A stretch of 59,792 nucleotides of DNA from Defluviitaleaceae bacterium (GCA_009781765.1 WQVC01000004.1:1-59792); one strand, 5' to 3'. Shown: positions 1-8,102, numbered from the stretch's first letter. Translations and numbers: made by a program. The notes: a model not told the origin generated them from the sequence alone.

Positions 1-64
1 AATATACGCAGGGACATTTGTTTGTCGTCAGAGCCGGGATAAAAAGACGCATGAAAAGGTGTGG

Positions 65-101
65 CCTCGTTACTTGTCCATATCTTACACGAGGTTTTTT
101 A
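65..101 (+). terminator. possible intrinsic terminator
   Basis: CCTCGT and ACGAGG can pair across a loop of about 18 bases and are followed by a T6 run. It would end a transcript entering from the left edge of the window. The large loop makes it a moderate call. Confidence 0.4.
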
Positions 102-117
102 CGTAAATATCCGGAAC

Positions 118-185
118 CGTTCCGGGAATTTTTCCAGGAATTTTTCCCGGAATTTTTCCCGGGAATCGTTCCCGGAATCGTGTCG
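118..185. repeat. short tandem array of GGAATTTTTCCC-like units
   Basis: About five imperfect 11-13 base units built on GGAATTTTTCCC, the last two reading GGAATCGTTCCC, lie just upstream of the two-component operon. Each unit is itself nearly palindromic. An open reading frame through the array would encode an FFPE/FPGIV-type repeat peptide, but it has no ribosome binding site and is judged non-coding. Confidence 0.6.
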
Positions 186-209
186 TTATTTTTGCAAAAA
201 AACACCGTA

Positions 210-240
210 ACACAACTCCGACACATCTCTGTGCTATTAT
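210..240 (+). promoter_or_regulatory. 11-bp direct-repeat operator plus -10 box of the two-component operon
   Basis: Two direct repeats, ACACAACTCCG (210-220) and ACACATCTCTG (221-231), are spaced exactly one helical turn apart and end three bases before a TATTAT -10 box (235-240). That layout is typical of sites activated by OmpR/PhoB-family regulators. There is no good -35 hexamer, consistent with an activator-dependent promoter. A matching pair lies at 3191-3212, upstream of the lipoprotein gene. Autoregulation by the adjacent response regulator is an inference. Confidence 0.55.
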
Positions 241-261
241 GAAGCAAGAGGGAGGGGAAAC

Positions 262-915
262 ATGCTGAACATTTTAATAGTTGAAGACGAACCGGCGATT
301 TCAAACCTGATTTACGTAAATTTAATCGAGGAAGGATATAGCTGCACCTGCGCGTTTGACGGAACGCAAGCGGCCGATTTTATCGAGCGGGAAACTTACG
401 ATTTAATTCTGCTCGATATAATGTTGCCGGAAATCGACGGTTACGAACTTTTGGAATTTATAAAGCCACTCGGAACGCCGGTAATATTCATAACGGCAAA
501 AGGCGCGACCGACGATAAAATCAAGGGGCTGAAACTCGGCGCGGATGATTATCTCACAAAGCCGTTTCAAATAGGCGAGCTGTCGGCAAGGGTGGAAGCC
601 GTTTTGCGCCGATACGGAAAAAGCGACAGACATTTAACGTTCAAAGATGTAACCATCAAAATTGAATCGCGGTTGGTAACGAAAAACGGCAACCCGGTTG
701 ACCTGACCGTAAAAGAATTTGATTTGCTTGTTGAACTTATTCGAAATAAAAATGTTGCGCTGTATCGCAATCGGCTTTACGAAAAAGTTTGGCAGGAAGA
801 ATTTATCGGGGAAACCCGCACATTAGATTCTCATATTCAACGTTTGCGAAAAAAACTCGGTTGGGAGGAATACATAAAAACGGTATTTCGTATCGGGTAC
901 AGATTGGAAGAGTGA
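262..915 (+). CDS. OmpR/PhoB-family response regulator
   Basis: Cytoplasmic transcription factor of 217 residues. The receiver domain (about 1-115) shows the acidic pair E8/D9, the phosphoacceptor D52 in LLDIMLPEIDG and the conserved lysine in ITAKG. The winged-helix output domain (about 128-217) has the EFDLLVEL and RTLDSHIQRLRKKL segments typical of the family. AGGGAGGGG precedes the ATG at good spacing. The cognate kinase follows after 59 bases in the same operon. A direct-repeat box overlaps the presumed -35 region, suggesting autoregulation. The ligand or stress sensed is unknown; family membership is secure. Confidence 0.93.
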   Translation: MLNILIVEDEPAISNLIYVNLIEEGYSCTCAFDGTQAADFIERETYDLILLDIMLPEIDGYELLEFIKPLGTPVIFITAKGATDDKIKGLKLGADDYLTKPFQIGELSARVEAVLRRYGKSDRHLTFKDVTIKIESRLVTKNGNPVDLTVKEFDLLVELIRNKNVALYRNRLYEKVWQEEFIGETRTLDSHIQRLRKKLGWEEYIKTVFRIGYRLEE

Positions 916-974
916 AACAGTTTCGCCGCAAGAGGGCTTTGCTCTCGCAAGCGGCATGAGATGAGGAATAAAAC

Positions 975-2351
975 ATGCGGCTTTTTGCTAAATTTTTTTT
1001 GTGCGCAACTTTTGTAATAAGCATTTCCCTTTTAATATCGGGATATTTGCTCATAACCCTTTCGCACGAAGGCGCAATAAATCGCGAAACAGAACGGGCG
1101 TTAAGTCAATTTCAATTCGACAGGTTTGCGGTGCAGGCAAATGTAATTGCAAACGCAGAAAATTTAAACGAAAATTTAAGGCTTTCATCCGAGCTGAGCG
1201 GATTGACGGCCTTTTTTGACGAGAGCGGGTTGCTTATTTATTCTGCGTTGCCGCCGCAGGCCGATTTTTCTTTTCTCGGCGAAATAACCGACAACACCCA
1301 TGTCGTGCAATTTCAAACGTTATCCGGTAACACATATATCATGGTCGGCGGAAGAATCGTTCAAGGTGATATTACGCTTTACTTTTTAACCGCAAACGAC
1401 ATAAGCACGGTTATCGCGCAACGAGAATATATGGCGCAAAGTTTCATCACAATTTATTTTTTCACGCTTATGTTCGGAATGGTTATCACGGTGTTTTTGT
1501 CTGCGTTTACGTTCGCGCCGCTAAAAAAAATGAACAAAGCCGCCGCTAAAATGGCGCAGGGCAATTACAACGAACGCTTGCGAATTTCAAGCAACGACGA
1601 AATAGGCGAACTTTCCGAAAGTTTCAACTTAATGGCCGACGCCGTTGAGGATAAAATTTACGAACTTTCAGAAAACGCAAGGCAAAAAGAAGATTTTGTT
1701 GCAAATTTCGCCCATGAACTGAAAACGCCTTTGACTTCCGTTATCGGTTATGCGGATATGATTTATCAAAAACCTCTGCCCCCCGAGCAAATCAAAAATG
1801 CGGCATGGTACATTCTTAATGAAGGTTTGCGTCTCGAAGCCCTGTCGTTGAAGCTGATGGATTTAATCGTGCTTAACCGGCCGGATTTTATTTTGGAAGA
1901 CATGAATGCCGATGAACTTTTTGAAAATATATCCGGCAGCTTGAAGCCCATGCTTGAAACCCGAGACGTATCGCTTCATCTTAATATACAGCCTGCTCGC
2001 ATCAGGGTTGAATACGATTTATTCAAAACATTGATGTTCAACCTCATAGATAACGGCGTCAAGGCGGGTTGCAAAAGAATTGACATAAGCGGCCGGCAAA
2101 ATAAAAATCGTTATGCAATCAGCGTCATAGATAACGGCAGAGGTATGCCGGCATCCGAACTTACCAAAATAACCGAAGCATTCTACACCGTAGACAAGTC
2201 GCGCTCACGCAGGCAACACGGCGCGGGTATCGGTTTGGCGTTGGCGGCAAAAATAGTTGAAATACACGGCAGCACCCTTTCGTTTAACAGCGCGGAAGGC
2301 ATCGGTACAGATGTGAAACTTGATTTGGCGGGGAGCGATGACGATGATTAA
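975..2351 (+). CDS. sensor histidine kinase (HAMP, HisKA, HATPase)
   Basis: Membrane sensor kinase of 458 residues that should phosphorylate the upstream response regulator. Transmembrane segments lie at about 6-29 and 155-179, flanking an extracytoplasmic sensor of about 125 residues. A HAMP linker follows (about 180-230). The H-box FAHELKTPLTS gives the phosphoacceptor H247. The N-box (NLIDNGVKAG), G1-box (DNGRGMP) and GAGIGLALA are present. The final residues are a run of aspartates whose codons overlap the start of the next gene, implying translational coupling. The sensor domain resembles no ligand-binding family I recognise. Confidence 0.92.
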   Translation: MRLFAKFFLCATFVISISLLISGYLLITLSHEGAINRETERALSQFQFDRFAVQANVIANAENLNENLRLSSELSGLTAFFDESGLLIYSALPPQADFSFLGEITDNTHVVQFQTLSGNTYIMVGGRIVQGDITLYFLTANDISTVIAQREYMAQSFITIYFFTLMFGMVITVFLSAFTFAPLKKMNKAAAKMAQGNYNERLRISSNDEIGELSESFNLMADAVEDKIYELSENARQKEDFVANFAHELKTPLTSVIGYADMIYQKPLPPEQIKNAAWYILNEGLRLEALSLKLMDLIVLNRPDFILEDMNADELFENISGSLKPMLETRDVSLHLNIQPARIRVEYDLFKTLMFNLIDNGVKAGCKRIDISGRQNKNRYAISVIDNGRGMPASELTKITEAFYTVDKSRSRRQHGAGIGLALAAKIVEIHGSTLSFNSAEGIGTDVKLDLAGSDDDD

Positions 2352-3186
2352 AAAAAATATGCTTACGGCGTTCGGAATAATTTTATCGTTCGTGATTGCG
2401 GTCGGCGGTTGGGCAATCACGAGCCGGCTCATAGATACGGAATCATACAGGCTGCTGTCCGGCACGAAGTCATTTGTTGCGCAAATTCCGATAATTGAAT
2501 CTGCGAATGAAGGCACCGTTCGTCTCGGCTTAACCGATAATGAAATTGTTTCGGTTCTGCGGAATTGGAATTTAACCGACTACAGACGCCCTCACGAACC
2601 CGCACCGGGGCAAATCGACATGGAACAGGCCATTGCATCGGGCAGGGCGTGGTTGGATTTTTTGTACGACCACAATATTTTGCCGGCGGAAATGTTGGAA
2701 TTTAGTAATGTCGGAGCAATTTTAAGCCAAAATGTTCCGGCGGGCGAAGAGTTTCTGCCGTTGCGATACAGCTATTGGAATTTGACTTTTCGCAACGAGC
2801 ATCTCGACATACTTATGACCGTAAATGCCGTTACTGGGCAAGTTTGGCAAACAGAAATCGCCGCGAATATTAACCCGTGGTATGCCGTAGTAATGTTACC
2901 GCCCGATTTAAGCGTAAGCCGTAACGAACTTTTAAATATGTTATCGGCGTTTATGTCTGATTCGGGCATACGTACAACCCAAAGCCCCGTAACGATTTGG
3001 GATAACCGCGAACTGCTGTCGGAACTCGCCGGCGCGAGGCGAACAAATCCGCAGGACGAAGCCATTGTCTATCAAAGTTTCGCCGATAATAATGCCGCTG
3101 CAATAGTTGATGCGTCGGGTGCTTTTGCGCTTGCCCCGGACGGTGAGATGTCTTTTTTCAGGCTCAATATTTATTTGACGATATAA
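2344..3186 (+). CDS. membrane-anchored extracytoplasmic protein, operon partner of the kinase
   Basis: About 280 residues with an N-terminal signal or anchor helix (about 5-26) and an otherwise soluble extracytoplasmic body. The segments DMEQAIASGRAWLDFL and MTVNAVTGQVW recall PepSY/YcdB-type modules that modulate sensor kinases or proteases, but this is only a resemblance. The start at 2344 is preferred over 2338 because GGCGGGGAG is then about eight bases upstream; either start overlaps the kinase stop. Position as third gene of the two-component operon suggests an accessory role in signal sensing. Function is unknown. Confidence 0.75.
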   Translation: MIKKNMLTAFGIILSFVIAVGGWAITSRLIDTESYRLLSGTKSFVAQIPIIESANEGTVRLGLTDNEIVSVLRNWNLTDYRRPHEPAPGQIDMEQAIASGRAWLDFLYDHNILPAEMLEFSNVGAILSQNVPAGEEFLPLRYSYWNLTFRNEHLDILMTVNAVTGQVWQTEIAANINPWYAVVMLPPDLSVSRNELLNMLSAFMSDSGIRTTQSPVTIWDNRELLSELAGARRTNPQDEAIVYQSFADNNAAAIVDASGAFALAPDGEMSFFRLNIYLTI

Positions 3187-3190
3187 GTTT

Positions 3191-3264
3191 TACAACTCCG
3201 ACACAACTCTTTTGCATTTGCGGCACAATTCCGGCGAAAGTACGTCGCATCTCTTCGCTACAAT
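3191..3264 (+). promoter_or_regulatory. probable target promoter of the two-component system
   Basis: TACAACTCCGA followed by CACAACTCTTT (3191-3212) repeats the box seen at 210-231 with the same 11-base phasing. A second, weaker half (GCATCTCT near 3247) stands four bases before TACAAT (3259-3264), mimicking the geometry of the first promoter. The downstream lipoprotein gene is therefore a likely regulon member. A palindromic repeat has landed between this promoter and the gene. Confidence 0.45.
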
Positions 3265-3266
3265 AA

Positions 3267-3421
3267 TAACGCGAATCAAGAGTTCAAAACAACGCGCCGC
3301 CGCAAATGCCTTGTGGCGAGCGACCGGTCGTTTTTTCGGATGCTTTTCCCGAAAAAACGACATCGAGCGAGCCGTTTACAAGGCATCGGAGGAGCGTTGT
3401 TTCCACCCTTGATTCGCGTTA
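3267..3421. repeat. family A palindromic element (MITE-like), copy A1
   Basis: 155-base element with perfect 14-base terminal inverted repeats TAACGCGAATCAAG. The interior is nearly one long hairpin containing CGAGCGAGCCGTTTACAAGG and its partner. It lies in the 5' leader of the lipoprotein gene, downstream of the presumed promoter. A second copy in the opposite orientation is at 12324-12479. No coding capacity is seen, so it would depend on a transposase encoded elsewhere. Confidence 0.75.
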
Positions 3422-3501
3422 ACAGTTGTTCCGCTGTACACAGCGAAACAAACTTCGGCGGCGTTATAACGCCGTACGCAAAGAAGGGATGGTTTTTAAC
3501 C

Positions 3502-4419
3502 ATGAAAAAGAAATTTGTTTTGGCAACAACAGCAATCGTTTTGGCAGTGAGCGTATTAACCGCGTGCGCGGACGTAAACGCCGCATCTGTGCAGGTATTG
3601 CAGTCTGCACCGGAAATGAATGCGCACTCCCCGCAATCGGCGCAACCGTCAACAGAGGCGACTGATTTCGCCGCACCCGACATAACGGTTTCTCAAGCCG
3701 TTTGGCAGTACGACGAAATACCCGTCGGTGTAATATCGCCGGAAGAAGCCGCTCAAATCGGCGCGCAGTATCTTTGGGACGTGTTTGGCAAATGCATCGA
3801 CGGTATGCATGTGGTTATGCTTTACTCGGATTGTTGGCTTCGTCCTTCCGCCGGACGCTGGACCGGTATTGTATACCCGACGCAGGAAGCCTCCGAGTCC
3901 AATGTGTGGTGGTTCGAAGCCGGTGCGGGGGTTGTGACTCCTGTTGACCCGGATGCAAACACTGCGGACAGACGCTTCAATTTTACAATCGACTCCGCAA
4001 CCGGCGAAAGGTTGGAAACAGCATCGCATTCAAACACGCCTGTTGCCCCGATTTTCCATGATACGCAGGTATTATGGGAATCTGCGCGAGGCCGCGAAAT
4101 TCAAGCCATGAACGATAATCAATTAGCGGCGTTTATCGGTCTTTCGCCCGAACAGCTCGAAGTTTATTTTCAACAAGTCACCGCATTTGCTGAAGCGCAT
4201 TTTAATAACTCCACGCTTCAAAGCGTTGAGCTTGGTCGCAATATTGTTTCACCGTATCGCTCTGAGCGGATTCAGGGCATTCAGCCGCTGCTCGACACCG
4301 ACGAAAACGGCAATATTTTCGGAACGCTCAGCGGCATCGAATTTACAGCAACCGACCATACCGGCCGGGAAGCCGTTATTACCATGTCAATCCGGGCGGA
4401 TTCAATCAGCATATGGTGA
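3502..4419 (+). CDS. putative secreted lipoprotein of unknown function
   Basis: About 305 residues starting MKKKFVLATTAIVLAV, with a cysteine in the context VLTAC that fits a lipobox, so export and lipid anchoring outside the membrane is expected. The start at 3502 is chosen because GAAGGGATGG precedes it and the signal peptide begins there; a longer upstream reading frame merely runs through the A1 repeat. The mature part contains FTIDSATGERLE and ISPEEAAQIGAQYL, reminiscent of PepSY-like modules. The leader carries the same direct-repeat box as the two-component operon, hence probable co-regulation. Confidence 0.75.
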   Translation: MKKKFVLATTAIVLAVSVLTACADVNAASVQVLQSAPEMNAHSPQSAQPSTEATDFAAPDITVSQAVWQYDEIPVGVISPEEAAQIGAQYLWDVFGKCIDGMHVVMLYSDCWLRPSAGRWTGIVYPTQEASESNVWWFEAGAGVVTPVDPDANTADRRFNFTIDSATGERLETASHSNTPVAPIFHDTQVLWESARGREIQAMNDNQLAAFIGLSPEQLEVYFQQVTAFAEAHFNNSTLQSVELGRNIVSPYRSERIQGIQPLLDTDENGNIFGTLSGIEFTATDHTGREAVITMSIRADSISIW

Positions 4420-4472
4420 GAATGTTGAAAAATTACGGTCGATTTTTGCAATGCAGTAACGCAGCACGGGAA

Positions 4473-4616
4473 TATAGTGAATCAAATTAAGAAGCGTCCC
4501 GTCGGCTATGCATTGTCGCGAACGGTTCGCTCGATGTGTTTTTCTGCGAAAAACACCGGTCGCTCACCACAATGCACTTGACGCCGACGGGACGCAAATC
4601 AAATTGATTCACTATA
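4473..4616. repeat. family B palindromic element, copy B1
   Basis: 144-base element bounded by TATAGTGAATCAA and its inverse, with TA at both outer edges, as expected of Tc/mariner-type MITEs. The interior forms a long hairpin: GCGTCCCGTCGG pairs with CCGACGGGACGC, and the apical part contains GGTGAGCGACCGGT. The same core recurs in family A and in the other B copies. Confidence 0.75.
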
Positions 4617-4620
4617 CTTT

Positions 4621-4664
4621 CAAAACCTATCGGTAACCAACCGGCTGCCGATAGGTTTTTTTTC
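4621..4664 (+). terminator. intrinsic terminator
   Basis: AAACCTATCGG pairs with CCGATAGGTTT across a short loop and is followed by a run of T, closing the lipoprotein transcription unit. Related hairpins with AACCTAT occur after speE (33719-33753). Confidence 0.75.
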
Positions 4665-4693
4665 ATGCCGAATTTGCCTTGTTTCTTATGAAT

Positions 4694-4722
4694 TTGCCCT
4701 TCGCTTCGGCGTGTGCTATCAT
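4694..4722 (+). promoter_or_regulatory. sigma-70-type promoter for the CAP-domain protein
   Basis: TTGCCC (4694-4699) and TATCAT (4717-4722) are separated by 17 bases, with a start site expected near 4729 and a strong ribosome binding site AGGAGGG at 4742-4748. Confidence 0.6.
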
Positions 4723-4755
4723 ATAATTGACAAAACCATACAGGAGGGAATTGTT

Positions 4756-6675
4756 TTGAAAAAACTGATTAAAGCTACATTTTTGGCGGCAGCAGTGCTT
4801 ATTTTCGCCGTGTCTGCCGCGCCGATTGAAGGAGTGTCCGTTACGGTTGACGGCTCGCGCGTAACGTTCCAAGACCAAGAACCCGTAATTATCGGCGGAA
4901 GAACCCTTGTGCCGGTTCGCGGAGTATTTGAAGCACTGGGCTTCGCCGTTGACTGGGACGACGCCGCACAAACCGTTGTCATGCAAAGTTCCGATTACAC
5001 TGTACTTATCCCGGTGGGAAGCCCCATGTTTACAACAAACGGGCAAGTTCACTCACTGGACGTTCCGGCGCAAATTTTCAACGGGCGCACACTTATCCCC
5101 ATAAGATTTCCCCTTGAAAGCGTCGGCGTTTCCATCGACTGGAACGACGCGACAAGCACAGTAGTTGTTGTGTCGCCGGCAGCGACGGGCGGAGGCATTC
5201 AGCCCGTTCAAACACCCGCGCCGACCCCCGTACCCACTCCGTCGCCCACGCCCGAACCCGCGCTTGTACCCGGTTCGGCGCAATACTGGCGAGCATCAAT
5301 CGAAAGCACTCTTTCCGATATTACATTGCCCAACCGGCAATTAACGCAACCGGAGCGTCAAAACTGGATTGACGAATACATTCGCCTCAGCGGCCCGAAT
5401 GCTTTCGAAATTGAAGTTGTGCGCCTTATAAATGAAATCCGCGCGGAACACGGGCTTGTTGCCGTAGGCATCGACACGCGCCTGATGATGGCGTCGCGTT
5501 TTTACGTGCAAACGAAGTCAAACCTCGGCTTGCCCTTGGGGCATCAAGCCGGGCCGTACGGCGGAAGCGGCGCAACCGCGACTGCTTTCGGGCGCAATTG
5601 GAACACCGCAAACGGTGCCGGCGGAGCAAGCACCCCGCAAAACGCGGTTAATATGTGGATGAACTCCGACGGCCACCGCCGAAATATTCTTAACCAAAAC
5701 AGCCGAAGCATCGGCATAGGCGCGAACCTCAACTTCGTATACATGCTTACAAGCACGGCGCAAGCCATCGACGATTTAAATGCGCCGGCGGCAACGCCCG
5801 CGCCGCGCCAACTTTCAACAATAACTCTGCCTAACCGACGCCTCACTCCCGCCGAGCGGCAAAATTGGATAAACGATTACCTTGCATTGGGCGGAGCATC
5901 ACCGTTGGAGCTTGAATTTATTCCGCTGATTAACGCGGTGCGCGCCCAAAATAATTTGACGCAATTGCGGGTAGACAACACCCTGATGATGGCGGCGCGA
6001 TTCTACAGCCAACAAATGTACGACCTCGACACCGGACTCGGACACAACATGGGGCCGTATGCCGTAGCCGGCGCGACCCACGGAGCATCCCGCAATGTGG
6101 CGGAAGCCTTCGGCGCGAACCTGCGTTGGAACGGCGGCAACGCTTCTCGCGGACGCTCAACCGCTCAAGGGCTTTTGGACGGTTGGATGAACTCAAGCGG
6201 CCATCGCAATTACATTTTATCCCCCGAACACAGATACATCGGAATCGGACATTTCAACGGATTCAGCTACCTTTTCCTGAGCAATCAGAGCAGTGCGACA
6301 GCAACACCGACGCCTACTCCGACGCCTTCACCTACCCCGACTCCGTCGCCTACCCCGTCGCCCTCTCCTACGCCCTCTCCTTCACCTACCCCGTCACCCT
6401 CTCCTACGCCTTCACCTTCGCCTACTCCGACACCTACCCCGTCACCCACGCCCTCTCCGACACCCGACCCCACTCCTACGCCCACACCTGACCCGACACC
6501 CGACCCCACACCTTCGCCTACACCTGACCCGACACCCGACCCGACACCTCAACCCACACCTGACCCCACACCCGACCCTACTCCTCAACCCACACCTGAC
6601 CCCACACCCGACCCTACTCCTCAACCCACTCCGGACCCCACACCTGACCCTGCTCCGGACCCGAATTACAACTAG
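4756..6675 (+). CDS. secreted protein: copper-amine-oxidase-like N-domain, two CAP domains, proline tail
   Basis: Exported surface protein of about 639 residues, read from a TTG start seven bases after AGGAGGG; no ATG fits a signal peptide. A signal peptide is followed by a copper-amine-oxidase N-like module (GGRTLVPVRGVFEALG, DWDDAAQTVVM). Then come two CAP/SCP domains, each about 150 residues and introduced by the repeated motif TLPNRxLTxxERQNWI. Each CAP copy keeps GHRxxIL near its end. The C-terminal roughly 125 residues are (S/D/Q)PTP repeats, probably a cell-wall-spanning stalk. CAP domains are extracellular and often bind lipids or glycans; the exact role here is unknown. It is transcribed alone between a promoter and a terminator. 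Confidence 0.88.
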   Translation: MKKLIKATFLAAAVLIFAVSAAPIEGVSVTVDGSRVTFQDQEPVIIGGRTLVPVRGVFEALGFAVDWDDAAQTVVMQSSDYTVLIPVGSPMFTTNGQVHSLDVPAQIFNGRTLIPIRFPLESVGVSIDWNDATSTVVVVSPAATGGGIQPVQTPAPTPVPTPSPTPEPALVPGSAQYWRASIESTLSDITLPNRQLTQPERQNWIDEYIRLSGPNAFEIEVVRLINEIRAEHGLVAVGIDTRLMMASRFYVQTKSNLGLPLGHQAGPYGGSGATATAFGRNWNTANGAGGASTPQNAVNMWMNSDGHRRNILNQNSRSIGIGANLNFVYMLTSTAQAIDDLNAPAATPAPRQLSTITLPNRRLTPAERQNWINDYLALGGASPLELEFIPLINAVRAQNNLTQLRVDNTLMMAARFYSQQMYDLDTGLGHNMGPYAVAGATHGASRNVAEAFGANLRWNGGNASRGRSTAQGLLDGWMNSSGHRNYILSPEHRYIGIGHFNGFSYLFLSNQSSATATPTPTPTPSPTPTPSPTPSPSPTPSPSPTPSPSPTPSPSPTPTPTPSPTPSPTPDPTPTPTPDPTPDPTPSPTPDPTPDPTPQPTPDPTPDPTPQPTPDPTPDPTPQPTPDPTPDPAPDPNYN

Positions 6676-6700
6676 GGCGTATTGCAACTAATATGTAAAA

Positions 6701-6738
6701 GCCGCTTGCGAGAGTTTTTCGCTCCGCAAGCGGCTTTT
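6701..6738 (+). terminator. intrinsic terminator after the CAP-domain gene
   Basis: AAGCCGCTTGCG and CGCAAGCGGCTT form a strong stem followed by six T residues. Confidence 0.85.
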
Positions 6739-6757
6739 TTATGTTTTCGGGGAAGCT

Positions 6758-7012
6758 GTGAGAACCCCTCATTGGTTTGACCATGGGATAAATTTCGCAG
6801 GAATACGCGACCAATATAATGATGAACGTATAGCGTTCAACAATGAAGGTACAGCTTCTTGGTGGTGGCTTCGGTCACTTGGCTACTCTTCTTCCTATTA
6901 TGCTGCCTATGTCTACATTTGCGGATTCGTAGTTGTAATCGGTCACATTGCATACGACTCTCAATATCAGGGCGGCCTCCGCTCCGCCTTGTGGCTCAAC
7001 CTCGAATCTTAA
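6758..7012 (+). pseudogene. C-terminal fragment of a DUF6273-type protein
   Basis: A GTG-initiated frame of 84 residues contains WWLRSLG, YVYICG and LRSALWLNL, matching the end of DUF6273 domains (usual forms WWLRSPG and VRPALWLNL). The N-terminal part of such proteins is missing; the fragment begins right after the preceding terminator. GGGGA lies a few bases upstream of the GTG, so translation is possible but probably accidental. It belongs to a cluster of gene remnants next to structured RNA copy A. Confidence 0.65.
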
Positions 7013-7069
7013 TCACCCACAAAAAAAAGGACACGGCTTATCGTGTCCCGCATCCTATAAAACTTCAAC

Positions 7070-7190
7070 CTACCTTATCCACGCAAACTTAACGGGTTCT
7101 TTTCCGTCCAAAGCATCAAATTCGTGGTGGTCGCATGTTACCAACGTTCGCCGTTTTATCAGAATGTCATCAGGGAGGGGAGTTGGTGAC
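7070..7190 (-). pseudogene. PIN-domain (VapC-like) C-terminal remnant
   Basis: The minus strand carries an uninterrupted frame reading DDILIKRRTLVTCDHHEFD and ending FAWIR at a TAG at 7070-7072. This resembles the last strand-helix segment of PIN ribonuclease toxins (LVTxDHHEF...WIR). No start codon, upstream domain or antitoxin is left. It is read as a decayed toxin gene; the short length keeps the call tentative. Confidence 0.4.
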
Positions 7191-7304
7191 CACGGTATAC
7201 ATTGACAAGTTTGCAGATGAAGCAGGCGAATGAACCTTGCCGAAGCAATTGCTCTTGGAGGGCGTATTTTTTAGAAATGCACCGAGGCATGAAAATGAAT
7301 AAGT

Positions 7305-7333
7305 TTGCAGTTTTCAAAATACCATGCTAAAAT
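7305..7333 (+). promoter_or_regulatory. promoter of structured RNA copy A
   Basis: TTGCAG (7305-7310) and TAAAAT (7328-7333) with a 17-base spacer. Copies B and C have the equivalent TTGCAG-17-TAGAAT and TTGCAC-18-TACAAT at the same place relative to the conserved fold. Confidence 0.75.
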
Positions 7334-7339
7334 ATGTAC

Positions 7340-7720
7340 GAAACAAAAAACCATAACGGCTGTCAAGGTGTTTCCGCACCTCAACAGCGAACACAGGGGA
7401 TACGTTACATCACCTGCGCACAAGGCAAAACCTCCATTATGGCAGGCATAGTTTAACACGGCTCACCGGTTTGTTCAATTGAACCTTTGTGAACTTTTGC
7501 GGGCGTCTTTTCGGACGCTTGGCTTGCAGACTCCGGCACATACCCACCCCGGTTGTGCAGAGTTTCGTTTCGCGACGCACCGGTTTTTGATTTTCATATG
7601 GAGCTTTGTGTTACTTTGTTTACTTGCCGGGGGCATGTCTCGGTTTGTATATGTTGACCCTTACATATCAAGCTCGCAGGTGATGGCATATTTTTTGCCG
7701 TCCCTGCGGGCTTTTTTGTT
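7340..7720 (+). ncRNA. structured RNA, copy A (unrecognised family)
   Basis: A transcript of about 380 nt is predicted from the promoter and an intrinsic terminator (stem 7673-7711, T6 at 7712-7717). The 5' third folds as a junction. P1 pairs CCATAA (7351-7356) with TTATGG (about 7435-7440). Inside it are a hairpin closed by GCTGT/ACAGC, a second arm with the conserved AGGGGAT...ATCACCTG, and a small AGG/CCT hairpin. Copies B and C keep the arms with different paired bases. Further shared blocks are TAACACGG, the GTGCAGAG-containing hairpin and AGGTGATGGCA...TGCCGTCC in the terminator. No plausible protein frame is shared. It may be a free RNA or a long leader of the XRE gene 113 bases downstream. 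It does not look like tmRNA, RNase P or 6S RNA. Confidence 0.75.
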
Positions 7721-7832
7721 TTCACGGACGGCGGGCGCAGAACACCCGCGCTGCGTCCCGTCCCCGCGTATTTTTTTTAGGGCGTTTTCCGACGAAGACT
7801 AAACGGGCTTCTCAAGTCAAACCGCCCCGGGA

Positions 7833-8102
7833 GTGGTTTTTATAACAGTAAGAGCAATTATAGACGCGATATTACTGCGCATTGAAACAGGCGAGCGCGT
7901 AAAAGCGTTGCGTAAAGTGAACAACATGTCGGTGAAAGCTCTCGCAAAGCAAACGGGGGAAGGTACGTTTCATTGGAAGATGGTTGAACTCGGAATCCGC
8001 GACATGACCGCATACAACTGCCTGCGACTGCACGAGATTTTTAACGTATCCGCACACTACATCGTTACCGGAAAGGAATTTGAGAAGCCGCCGACTGATT
8101 AA
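7833..8102 (+). CDS. small XRE-family HTH regulator, paralogue 1
   Basis: 89 residues from a GTG start (VFITVRAIIDAILL). A helix-turn-helix of the XRE/Cro type occupies about 25-75: RVKALRKVNNMSVKALAKQ, then LRLHEIFNVSAHYIVTG, the usual ending in which the domain is followed by YIVTGKE. A close paralogue lies at 55902-56171, also directly downstream of a structured RNA copy, so RNA and regulator were duplicated together. The recognition-helix region differs between them (GEGTFHWKMVELGIRD versus SIRTGSLRMIEFGGRE), suggesting diverged DNA targets. The ribosome binding site is weak (CCCGGGA immediately upstream). Confidence 0.75.
   Translation: MVFITVRAIIDAILLRIETGERVKALRKVNNMSVKALAKQTGEGTFHWKMVELGIRDMTAYNCLRLHEIFNVSAHYIVTGKEFEKPPTD

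Noticed and set aside
118-185. CRISPR-like array
   Set aside because: Units are contiguous with no spacers.
18-242. 74-codon frame at the left edge
   Set aside because: Codes for the tandem GGAATTTTTCC array; no ribosome binding site or conserved motif.
7340-7720. Structured RNA copy A as tmRNA, RNase P RNA or 6S RNA
   Set aside because: No CCA-type tRNA-like ends or tag frame, no GAAAGTCCGG-type RNase P core, not a single long hairpin with central bubble; and three copies exist.
7479-7802. 107-codon frame within the structured RNA region
   Set aside because: The equivalent frame in copy B is interrupted or altered at the CT repeat and copy C has none. Changes follow base pairing, not codons.
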